Source: Gymnopus androsaceus JB14 (taxonomy: Eukaryota > Basidiomycota > Agaricomycetes > Agaricales > Omphalotaceae). Taken from it: 64,000 bases of DNA. A program made the position numbers and the translations under genes. Location of the stretch: assembly GCA_009733575.1 (NCBI GenBank), contig ML769570.1, forward strand, positions 1 to 64,000, written 5' to 3'. Shown piece after piece: positions 34,423 to 44,519 of this stretch (its first letter is position 1; every line of letters begins with the position of its first letter). The notes under the pieces were generated by a model. The model was given only the letters and a program-made list of their open reading frames with translations, had not been told where the DNA came from and did not search any database.

Positions 34423-36674
34423 CTATTTCTTACTATTACGAGACTGTTTACTTTTACTTTTACGGGGCTTGTTAATTCGAACGGGATATGCAGTATCAAA
34501 ATCTCTAATCACCTCAAAAACTTTTGTTGCCCATAATTCTGCAAAATCTCCATCCGCCTGCTCGTTCACTGCATTGACAACGTCCTTGGGAGACTTGAAG
34601 TTGATCGGGTGTATTGAGCAAAGACTTGCGATGTTTGCGTCGCTGATAATGAGATGCTCGGGCCAGACATCATGCAATGGATCCTGTTCATGCTCAGCGT
34701 AGCGCCACCTCAGCAAGTGTTCTACCAAAGGTTTCCGATGCTCTCCTTTTCGCTTCTTGCTGGAATAGTCTGTAGGAGCATCCTTGTCGTTATCATCCAC
34801 TTCATCCACTTCCGAGTCCATATCATCATCATCTCCCTCCAAATCATCCCTCTTGCGCTTGAGACCTGGCGAGTGATCTTTCCAAATCGGTCCAGGAAGA
34901 TGTTCCTGAAGGCATAACGGTTTAGCATGAGCACATCCGTCACAGCACCATGCATTGTAGTCAAGTCCTAAAAAAACTGTCAATCAACCCATAAACTTGA
35001 AAAGCGAAAGGAATACCTACGGGTAGATGAACGATTACAAAAGTATTCTGCTCGATATTCACGAACACAGGGGGCCAGAATGCTCTCGAGCCCAGAACGT
35101 GAAAGTCGTTCACGTTTATTTGAGCCCTTCTTCAACATCGTCCGCGGTTGGTTGGGATCATCAGAAAAGGTGGTATTCTTGTTGTCAAATTCTTCGATTT
35201 TGATGTCGAGTACCCATGGTTCATATAGGATGAGATGAAGTGCACCGAGTCCATCACGACCGCCACGTCCTTTACGCTGTTCATCATCTGTAGGTTCAAC
35301 AACACCCACGTTAGCGGTGATACGAACGTCTGGATGGTCGATTCCCTAGCTCTCTCATCAGTGGGAGATTTATGCGTACATTTGAAAAACAAATGTACCG
35401 TTGATTCACCAGATGTAGCACAAAGGATGCGGCAGGGTCCATCTGGCTCTGTGAATTCCTGGTGAACTATATCAAGATACGTTGAGGACATGTCACTGTA
35501 GTAATGGCATGCAAAATTGGTTCCTTGGAATTGCGGGGGAGCATTCTGATTTATGAACTTTGCAGCAATCCGTGCAAGAGTTGAATTATCAAAGAATATG
35601 AGGACGCGAGGCTGGTCGTGAAGGGTGCCGTTAGGTGGGAAGGGAGTTCGAATGAAGCAAAGATAATTCTCCAGGGTTTGAAAGCTTCCTACGACACAGT
35701 GTCGCGCGTAAATAATATCGGCGCGATTGACACAGTGATTAATGAGTGAATAATCGGCCCCGATTAGCATTTCAATGGTCTTCTGAACATGAGGAGGGCA
35801 GGTTGCTGTAAAACCGTGAAAGTATACAGTTTTGGGAGACGCATTTTGAGCTCCGACAGGCGTCCCCAAGAAGGTCGGAAAGGTGGAATGCCAAACCGCT
35901 CCATGCCAGCATAGTGGACGAAATGGATTTCATCGATGTTCAAATGTGCAATACGATGGGTAAAGGAATGATCACGGAGGAGGAGAGCGAATCGGCTATG
36001 GTGCCCTTCAGCTGACTTGAATAACTGTTCAGCCGTTACAATGAGATGGCGTGCGGTTCCAATTTGCGAAGAATTCTTGTGGCCATTGTGAATTCGGTCC
36101 TACGACAATGTTAGATTAGATTCAAGAATATATATCTAGATCATACCCTCCAAAACTCCTTCTTTTTTGGGGTATCGTGGTTTATTGAAATAGTCGGAAT
36201 CTGATACTTTGTAAGGAAGGTTTCTACCTAGATAATTACAACTGTTAGTAAACCCCATGAATAAATGATAGTACAAAGACATACCTGTGTAACCTGAAGC
36301 CGTTTGAGAGGTGATATCGTTATAAAAATCTTGTTAGACGTTGACTTCTCCAACAATATCAACAACGCCATAATGTGTGTTTTCCCGAAACCTGTTGTCG
36401 CGACAACCAATGAATTCCGCTCAATTGAGGCAATTGCAGCCCTCAACTGCAGCTCCTTGGGAGTCTCCTTTCCTCTAGTTGCGTAATAGACAAGTATGCA
36501 CAGTTTCAAGGCGATGATCTGCTTGGATTCCGCGAGGGTGAGGATGTACATGAGAGGTGCCTTGCCTCCATTTCCATGTTGCATTACGGAGAATTCACAA
36601 CAGAGGGTATCAAAGGAGGCATCCCTGATTAGATCCATTGCTTCAGAGCAAGTAAGCGGATATATTAGAGCCAT
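34423..36674 (-). CDS. RecQ-like superfamily-2 DNA helicase of the element (frameshifted)
   Basis: Exons 36674-36285, 36227-36147, 36099-35399, 35345-35021 and 34967-34423. Motif I is VVATTGFGKTH. Motif II is LNIDEIHFVHYAG followed by FRPSWGRLSEL, as in RecQ. Motif III is HGFTATCPPHV and motif V RILCATSGEST-GIDHPDVR across an intron. Motif VI is EQRKGRGGRDG. After these come Cys residues (CVREYRAEYFC, then WCCDGC) like the RecQ zinc-binding subdomain. The C-terminal part is acidic, then Lys-rich. One base is missing near 35835 (LPK|TVYFHGF), so this copy is shifted. The start at 36674 lies just inside the right TIR. Role inferred: unwinding during transposition. Confidence 0.8.
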
Positions 36675-36721
36675 GCGTCACCGCCTGCGCGACGCGTCGA
36701 GGAAGTAAAAAACTACAAGTT

Positions 36722-36898
36722 GTAATTCTACATTGGCGCCCGATCGGTCCTATCGGACCGATCCCATTTAGGAAATCCTTAAAAGATATAACGGGCTTAA
36801 AAAGTCTCCGCCAAAATTTGCTTCCGCTTTACAGGCCCCTCAAGCGAGGATTCTTGCGAAACAACGACAGCCTCCTTGAGGGGACTGCTTTAGGCCTA
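36722..36898 (-). repeat. Right terminal inverted repeat of the 6.0-kb element
   Basis: Mirror of the left TIR. The hairpin arms are 36836-36849 and 36871-36883. The palindrome at 36741-36763 is longer here (CGATCGGTCC...GGACCGATC). Confidence 0.9.
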
Positions 36899-37612
36899 CT
36901 TCGATTCCTCATCATTGACTGCGCGCCTCAGGTGCTCTACTTTTTAAAATCCTCAGAGCCTTTCGGTGGGACTCTCTCCTCCACTGGTAACTCTCTGGAA
37001 GAACTCACTTTCAGTGGTATCGAGTCGATGCAGAGTTCGGACCTCAAAAGGATGCTGAATAAACACGCATTTTCGTGTAGGCGCTTTCCGCGTCTGCGAC
37101 GGCTTGTCTTGCAGGGGCTTCTGGGAACGGAGGTTCCCCCAGAACATTCTCATGGTGGACGAAAGGTGAGCTGCTCTCTCGAGCTCAGGCGTGAACGTTC
37201 GACTACCTTTGGAGCAACGTCTGTCTCTGTCGACGTGTCATATTCCTACTGGGATAGTCTACAAGTCGAGCGCCCTTCGCAGGCCGATGGGTTCGCAAGG
37301 TTCGAGATTTCGAATTGGTGCTGCTTTAGTGGGCTTTGTAGTGAATCTAAACCCAACGGAACTGGATCCTTGGCCGATGTTATGAGCCTTGGGTCCATTG
37401 TTAAATGGTCGCTCCCCACCATAGGATCCGTGCTGGGTGCGTTACAGACCCACACTCTAGGTCAATTCGCGCAGGTGATAGAGATAAAGGTCTCAGGGAG
37501 CTTCTGCTGCGCCAAACTGGTCCAGAGGATACGACATCGTGTCTTGTGCGGAGTGACAACAGGCGTGATGGGTTTCGAGATAATTTCCGGAGTTTCTAGG
37601 GTGCCTCAATAG

Positions 37613-37925
37613 ATTTTTCCATTTATTACTGCATCGCAATCTACGCTCGTTAACCTGGGCATACTAGTGCATAGTAACACTCCTCACATGGGTCTCCCGC
37701 TACTCAGAAATAAATCGCAAACAAATCGCAATGGTCAGCATCTCGCAAAGTACTAGATAAAAACATATCCAACCCTAGCCGACTTCAGAACAACTAGATG
37801 TCTCTCTCGGAAGAAGTAGCAACCATATTTAGAGACACGGTTTCCAATTGGGACCTCTCGGATGCGATGTCCCGAGTACTAGATTACTAGATTATAATCT
37901 TAATCTATCGTAGTCGATAAACGCT
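37613..37925. other. Unique filler between the truncated F-box copy B and MYND copy 2
   Basis: No homology to the rest of the window was noticed. It replaces the roughly 17.6 kb that separate the F-box and MYND genes of the first unit. Confidence 0.5.
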
Positions 37926-39290
37926 CAGCGGAGTAGTTTTAGCGCCTATTGCATTTTTCCCACACCCCACATTGTTTCCGACTTGTCACTTCGTTTTCTA
38001 ATTCATCTAATATGGCAGAATATATCGCGTATACAGTGGAACTTCCTAAAACCCAGGATGCTCTAGAGAAGCCAGAAGAATGGAACAAACAGTGGGAAAC
38101 TCTTGTTTCTTCGAAAAGGCTGTCTCCTGCGCTTTCTCTCGAAAATGGATGGCAGCAATATAGTTTGAAAGCCAATGGTCTCTCCCTATCCGCAGATCTA
38201 TATTTCGAACTTCTCTCCAGCACTCTTGATCTGCGGTTGCGTCTGTCTGTATTCACGCTACAACATCTTGATGCCAAATGGATGGCGGCGTCAGTGGCTA
38301 CAAGGAGAACGCACGCACTAGTTGGAATCTCGGAAGCATGTTCTGTTGCCCGCAATTTGAATGATTCTAGAATGCTCACAGGGGACATTCTGACCTTGAA
38401 TCATCTCAGCCTTGACGGAAAGATTCTTATCGATTTGTGGAAAAGCATCATTATACCCAACGGTGACCCAGCTGCGGCTACTCTCCAGAGTTTCCCTGGT
38501 AAATCCTGGGAGGCATTTCTTAAATCAGAAGAGAATCGGCCTTCCAATAAACTGAGAGAAAACATCCTCGGTGAAATGAAAGTTTTACGCACAAAATTGA
38601 TTTGTCAGTTTTGTCTCTTGCCCATTTATAACGGACTGAACATTAATATCTACTTTCTCTAGACTACGTTGTTTGGTTCACCTCCTACTCCTTCCTGGGC
38701 ATCCCTCGACCACCGATCATGGTACGAAAAAATCACGGCACCACTCGTAATCGTACAGATGCACAAAAAGAGTGGTCCAAGCTTGAAAAGGAGTTGCGAA
38801 AGATGTCTTTGGGTAATGCGACGGCGAAACAGATTTGCAGAGAGGACAGAGCTGCCGTCTTGGATCGTATGAATGGCCGCAGGGAACAGTGTCAGCACTG
38901 CTTGAGGGGGCAATTACCTGAGGAGAAATTTCAACGCTGTGGCCGCTGCTGGGACAAACTGCAGAGGAGCGTCTACTACTGTTCCAAGTTTGTGTTTATC
39001 CTCTTGTTCAACTGTCTCCAGTTAACCAATAATTTCCAGAGATTGTCAGGTTGCCGCGTACAAACCCACTCATAAGGCTATATGTGGGAAGGTCCTCGAT
39101 GTCAAGACTGCGACGGCGGCTGCCGCATCCTCAGTATCGCCAGCCAAAGCGCCTGGAGGACGCTGAGCTCCTTCTGTAGCAAGTTTACGTTCTTGCTCCT
39201 ATAATCCTTTTGTGTATTATATGTGTAATCTTTGCTCTGTAGTGTTTCTTGTATAAATGTTAGGATTCTAAAGGTCCGTCCGTCTTCCCT
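37926..39290 (+). repeat. MYND-gene duplication, copy 2
   Basis: Matches 22111-about 23450 over promoter, gene and 3' flank. Confidence 0.9.
38012..39166 (+). CDS. MYND zinc-finger protein (copy 2, intact)
   Basis: Exons 38012-38603, 38663-38987 and 39040-39166 join in frame into 347 residues. Introns are GTCAGT...TCTAG and GTTTGT...TCCAG. The N-terminal 200 residues (MAEYIAYTVELPKTQDALEK...) have no family I recognise. The MYND finger lies near residues 270-325 with CQHCL, CGRCW, YYCSKDCQ and HKAIC, the zinc ligands of a protein-interaction domain. The tail is Ala/Ser-rich and ends APGGR. Upstream lies the duplicated F-box segment; copy 1 at 22188 is broken, so this is the functional version. 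Confidence 0.85.
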
Positions 39291-39400
39291 CCAGTCGGCC
39301 TTAATCCTCTCGCTGCGGATTGAACATAATTTCTTCAATCTATTCAAATATTCTGTAAGAGGTATAGTGCAAAAATATCCTGGTCGGTACGATGGTAGTA

Positions 39401-40892
39401 TCATCGGTTTCCCAGACCACTAAGACGGTAAGCAATCTGGCGCTTGAATACAGGAATACGGGAAAGCATACGTAGAACCCACACTGGCCAATTCAACAAG
39501 TGCGGTTGCATCACAAAGTCAGTCGTGCCCACCATGACTTTTGTGAGCTTGATATTACCCAAACCGCGCATCCGTCTCAATGCTGCGTAACTCTCCAGAG
39601 CAGTTGTGTCTTCTTCGTCGTGCGGCTGTCGTTCCTCCCTCTTCCGTATGTGCTCTGTCAAAATAGGACCAAGACCGGTCGCATCTCGCAGTCCCAGATT
39701 CATCCCTTGACCACCATTGGGCGGATGTATGTGGGCGGCGTCACCTACAAGAAAGACACTTCCGCCATGGACACGTTTAAAGAAAACATCGGCAATGGCA
39801 GACTGTATTCGGTAACGTGTAGACCAATGTACTTTGGTGATATGTATCGGATTGGGATTGACATTGGGGTCCGAAGATAGACGGATTGGCGCGTACTCGT
39901 CGATGTTAGCCTGGAGAAACTCTAGTGAAGGTTGGGAAGGTGGTTCTCCAAGCGCGCGCGGGACATTGAAACCGATTCGATACACAGTTTCGGACGAGTT
40001 GTATAGCATTTCGCCGATAACAGGTTTTCCCAAAGGCATGAGCACAAACATTCCGGCCTTTGATACAGTTAAGGAAACGCCCTTTGGAAAGACATTATCT
40101 TGGGAGAGGGAGAGGTCTGCCAGCACCTAAGCTCAGGTAAGTAAGTACACTCGATATGAAAAAAAAAACCAGTACCATCTGTCCAACTCTATCATTTGTA
40201 GAATCTTCAAAAGATTGACCATCTGGATCGGAAAAGTTGATTCCTGATAACTGCCGGACCTGCAAGCAACATGTTTCAATAAGTATCAAGTCCGTTTGTT
40301 GAATCAATTGAACTTACTGTGGATCTAGCTCCATCGGCTCCTACAACATAATCGCACCGAACTACCTCTCCGGACTCGAACAGAACATCCGTCCCTATTC
40401 CGTACGCACTATCTTTCATCCCCACGACGCGAAAAGGCCTGACCACCTTGACACCCAATTCATTCAACCTCTCCTCGAGCACATTCTCAGTAGCGGTTTG
40501 TGCGAGCATGAGAGCGAAAGGGAACTTGGTATGAGAGGAGATGTAGGAGAAGTCGGTCCTGAGGATACTGGAGGTTCTATCACCGAGTGCCCAGTCGGTT
40601 CCCTTGATCCCTAATTCGACCAGCTTGGAAGCACAGTCGTATGTGTCCAATGCCTGCATTGAACGAAGCAGTTAAGCTGAGGATTCAAGACAGAACACAA
40701 ACTTCTTACCTCAAGAGTAGCTGCGTGTATGGCTATGGCCCTGGAAGTATTTGTGCCCTTTTCTGCACCATCCACGACAAGGAGCTTGGATGACTCAAGT
40801 CCATTACAGACGAGAGAGATTGCGGTAGCAAGTCCGGTAGGGCCTGCTCCCACGACGAGGACTTGAGTTTCTGCTGGGAGTAAAGCTGACAT
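39401..40892 (-). CDS. FAD-dependent aromatic-type monooxygenase
   Basis: Exons 40892-40710, 40653-40318, 40259-40176 and 40126-39401 join without error into 442 residues. The start MSALLPAETQ is followed by the dinucleotide-binding GAGPTGLATA. YVVGADGARST is the DG motif and VGDAAHIHPPNGGQGMNLGL the GD motif that contacts the FAD ribityl. This is the PHBH/phenol-hydroxylase fold: NAD(P)H-driven hydroxylation of an aromatic or polyketide substrate in the cytosol. It is shorter than many fungal relatives of about 550-600 residues, ending soon after the FAD domain and lacking the thioredoxin-like C-terminus. The neighbours do not form an evident pathway cluster, so the substrate is open. Confidence 0.88.
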
Positions 40893-41589
40893 GCTTGAGT
40901 TGGTGAGCCCATGCCACAAATACTCACGTATATACGCTGGAAGGAATTGAATGAGGACTTATCCACCTGCTATTGCAAGGCACTGTCGGAAGAGAACCGG
41001 AAGTACTCGACGGTGAAGCATTGCAAGACCTGTAGTGAATGAATGGTGAGGAGACGCAATGAGTTTACTAGATCTGGGAATAAAATATTAGTACTTTATT
41101 ATTTTCTGACTGCAAGATCAGTTCGGAAGTGAATCGGAGGTAAATTAGGAGGGGCTGGGCATTGTAACTGTTTCTGTACGATTCATTTTCGGTAGAATGA
41201 GTAATCTACATTGGAATGATTTTTCCATTTATCCGTATGAGAGACTGCGAAAAGCACATACGTATCCAACATCTCTTACAGTCGACGTGCTGGTATTATA
41301 TTCGGCGAGTCAGTTGCAATCGGCGAATGAGGTACAATATGTGTTGTACAATGTTTTATTCATGCACATGTTGTCACTAAATGTTCTCATGTTGTCACTA
41401 AATGTTCTACTGGCCGAGAATTATTGCCTACTTTTGGTCACTGCAGTAATATATAAATAAAGTTGATATTGCTTCGAGACAGACAAAACTCACGAGTCGA
41501 CTCCTTGTCTGTGTAAGCTAGCTCTTCGCCTCGATAAAGCCATATCCTTGTTTTTTTTCTTTTGTTAATTTCGGCACTACTAGGAACAT
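40893..41589. other. Promoter region of the monooxygenase; no gene
   Basis: Holds only a 2 x 21-bp direct repeat (atgttgtcactaaatgttct, about 41368-41409). Confidence 0.5.
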
Positions 41590-43547
41590 TCAATTCGAGC
41601 CGTACTGAGCATCAAAGATCGGATCGTTGAAAATCCCACCATACAGCAATGCTTCATCGATATGAGCTTCAGAGGTCAAGTCATCTGCATCCCCCATGAA
41701 TATGGGTGCTCTGAAGACACGCACGCTCGTTCGCTCGACTTCACTACTAGCCGAGGGTAGTAAAGAGCCAACGTCCAAGTCCATGCGAACCCCAAGAGAT
41801 ACGCCATCTTCGTCCTTAATGTCACTTCTCCGAAAAAAGGACGGATCCTGCACGAACTCGTCATAGACGGCTCTGCGCCTGTCAGCGAGTTGTACATCAA
41901 GACGTTTCAAGCTTTCCGCCCCAGTGTCCAAGCGGCCTATGAGGAAGTCTGTGGTGATAAACGATAAATCATCTTTAGAGAGCCCTCCACTTCGGAGAGA
42001 CAGTTCTTGCACCTTCGGACATGGCGAAGATGAAAGCGAAGGACAGAGTATGAAGCCTGACGATGTAGACCGAGGATCGACTAGCCGTCTGTATACGGGC
42101 ATCGCTGGTGGAGGTAACATTGCATGGATTGCATCCATGGGCCTGGGCATCGCATTGAATTTGAGAGACTGTAGATGGGGTAGGGAAGTAAATACTCTGC
42201 GAAGGGCGTCTGTCTCTGCTCTAACTCCAGTGAGGATGAGTTTCTGGAGGGCAGGGAAAGGCGACGAGGATTCTTGAGCAAAGGACGCACGTGAGCACGA
42301 CGACGGGTGATTAAGATCGTAGCCTGCAGCAAGTAGCAGAACCTCATCGGCTTCGATATCATCAACCTCACCGGGATGCGTTGCATCCTCCAGTGAGAGT
42401 TGTCGTATATTGGGAGCATGGATGAATGTCAGCATATCGCAACCTTCAGGTGCTGATCTGAACCCGATCGTCAGTTCCTCCAGTAGTGGAAGAGAAACCG
42501 GGACAATACTCTTGTTGATAATATGAGCACCGGTCTTGAGCGACAGGTTTTTGTCTTCAGAGACGAATCCTGAGCCGTTGACGACGAGTGATCTCAGCTC
42601 TGGACAGGCGCAAAGCACATCCCGGAAAACTGAGTATGTTGGTCGGACATCCAGGGAATGCGACGAGAGCTCAAGAGAGGTAAGGGAAGGCTGTAAGAGG
42701 CGTGATAAATTCGACCACTCCACATGTACACCACGAAGAGTTAAATGTCGTAGTCGGGGAAGAAGCCGATGGCACTCTGGTGGTTCAAGAAACCCTGCAG
42801 AGCTGAACAGCTCCGGTGATTTCATGCTCGAAGGTTGGAACTGGGGAGAATGACTGATATAATCGTTGCACCGCATGAGAGTAAATGACTCTAGGAGAGG
42901 AGCACCCCGAGTCATCAGTGGTTCGTTCAGCATGCCCAATGCAGTATACATCGGTGCCCATGTATCCGTGAGGATGTCTATGGATCGCCAACGAGACAAA
43001 TGAGGGAGCAAAAGGGTGAGATATGCTCGCATGTCGTTTACTGAAAAAGGCGGAATATAATCGCAAAAGTCAGACGTTGCTGCTATCCTAGAAAAAAATA
43101 AATGAGTTTCCGTAAAGACTATCCCAATAGTATGGCTTACTCGTGTTCGCAAAATTCCCAATCGGCATCGCGAGCATCGAGGAGAATATTCAAAGAACAT
43201 TTCCTCGAAAGGGAAAGATACGAAGTGATATGGGACAGATTAAGACTCTTCGACTGGTCCGCAATGTCTGTTTGCACTGAGCCTACCGTGATGCAGATAC
43301 TCGTCCACAGAGCTGCAGTGCCAAGAGCGACAGACCTCCAGTGTCGACAAACAGCAGAGTACGTCAAAGGCGTCTTCACGCTGTCAGCATTGAAAGGCGG
43401 AAGTTCCTGTGGCTCCCTTCCATCTTCAAGAGCGTCTGGAAGTGAATGGGTGCCGAGAACAAAGATATACGAGAGTAGCTCGACCGGAAGAGAGTAGATT
43501 GGAGGCTGGGGAGCGAAACGCATAGCGCTTGTCTCTTTCAACTTCAA
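41590..43547 (-). CDS. F-box/leucine-rich-repeat protein
   Basis: Exons 43547-43141 and 43087-41590 (intron GTAAGC...TCTAG) give 634 residues in frame. The F-box is near residues 16-80 (IYSLPVELLSYIFVLG, then YSAVCRHWRSVALGTAALW). Scattered leucine-rich segments follow (LPRLRHLTLRGVHV, LTSLELSSHSL, LEELTIGF, LQKLILTGV, LQSLKFNAM, VQELSLRSGGL). This is the common basidiomycete F-box family, expected to recruit substrates to an SCF ubiquitin ligase. It is not closely related to the duplicated F-box gene of this window. Confidence 0.85.
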
Positions 43548-44519
43548 GGTTCGGAGCAGATGTGGGCGTTCTAGCAGATCCGGTATTTATTGAGCGGCCA
43601 GAAATATGAAAGATGTGAAACGAACTCACCAACCTGGTAAGTATGCAAGAGTCTCTTTGTTCTGTGTGATTATTTTGAAAGCGTAGTGATGCAATAAGAT
43701 CATATCGGGACCATGCGACAGTTCTTATTGTTTCTTTGTTTCCAGCTATTCAACGAAAAACAAAAAGAACTGGGTCAAAGGCGAACTTCCGTGGCGTTCA
43801 TAGCAAGCTAGAAGCAAGTTGGGCTAAAAACGGTGGTGGAGGTTAGAAAGATACGATGGGCCGTGGGCTTTTTAGAGGATTTTGAGAGTGAGAAAGAGAA
43901 CGTCCTATTGACTGAGTCAACGGGACTCAAAGCTTCATTAGTACAGCTTCCCAAAAGGAATGAACAAAGAACAACTCAAAATAGGCGATCAACTATCAAT
44001 CTGTAGATGTGATTTTCACACGCAAGCTCTGAACGGACGCTTAGGCCCGCGCGACAAAGAGCTTTGAAGTTCAAACACAAGGTAACGTCCCAATTCAGCC
44101 TCAGGACCGAACCGACAAAGTGTGTAAAGCCGCCCTCACATCAGAACGTTTCCCTGGGCACAAAGTAGTACCTACCGCCAAAATCGCAAGAGCCCAGACC
44201 TAGTTCCTAACAGCTAACAGCAGAGCAAGGAGACGCACAGGGAGACAGACGTGCACATGAAAAAAGTCCAAGCAAGTGAGTATATTGGCGAGTACATAAA
44301 TAACTAGAAGTTATATCGACAGCGGCGGATACAGTCCATATCCGTACATCAGACTAAAATGATACAATGAGAGCAATTCGAGAGGACAAAGCAATGTTTA
44401 GAATTGGACGGACGCGGGTCCGTTGGAGGGATATGAAATCACATCACATATCACATATCACATCTCCCGAGTCCCGACTTACTTACGCGCCTTGTCTTCT
44501 CTCTTGTCTTCTCTTGTTA
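43548..44519. other. Intergenic, nothing recognised
   Basis: Between the 5' end of the F-box/LRR gene and the 3' end of the transcription-factor gene. No open frame or repeat of note. Confidence 0.5.

Larger units (their letters stand above)
30891..36898. mobile_element. 6.0-kb TIR transposon carrying DUF6589 and RecQ-like helicase genes
   Basis: The element begins TAGGCCTGAAGC and ends GCTTTAGGCCTA. TIRs of 177 bp (30891-31067 and 36722-36898) are about 80% alike and weaker similarity continues for a further 30 bp. The target CTTTGATTC (30882-30890) / CTTCGATTC (36899-36907) is a 9-bp duplication with one difference; copy A carries the single CTTCGATTC near 3929. Two convergent genes fill it: DUF6589 on the plus strand and a RecQ-like helicase on the minus strand, with 5 bp between their stops. 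DUF6589 proteins are abundant and repetitive in mushroom genomes. The transposase role here is my inference from the element structure. Confidence 0.9.
23581..37496 (+). repeat. Segmental duplication, copy B, expanded by insertions
   Basis: Copy B of the segment at 1-4526. It is about 9.4 kb longer because of a 2.9-kb TIR element (26328-29262), a 434-bp element (29767-30200) and a 6.0-kb element (30891-36898). Outside these the two copies differ by scattered substitutions and small indels. After 37496 homology to copy A ends and an unrelated stretch leads into the MYND gene copy. Confidence 0.95.
30384..37612 (+). pseudogene. F-box protein (copy B), split by the DUF6589/helicase element
   Basis: The first 166 codons (30384-30881) match copy A up to LVDELSFTH. 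The element 30891-36898 then interrupts it, and the rest resumes at 36899 (RFLIIDCAPQVLYF). After 37496 homology to copy A stops and the frame runs into unrelated sequence to 37612, so the 3' exon is missing too. The gene cannot make the normal protein. Confidence 0.9.

Noticed and set aside
35346..35398. Apparent frameshift in the helicase between motif V halves
   Set aside because: A 53-bp GT-AG intron (GTACAT...GCTAG) restores EST-GIDHPDVR exactly, so it is splicing and not damage.
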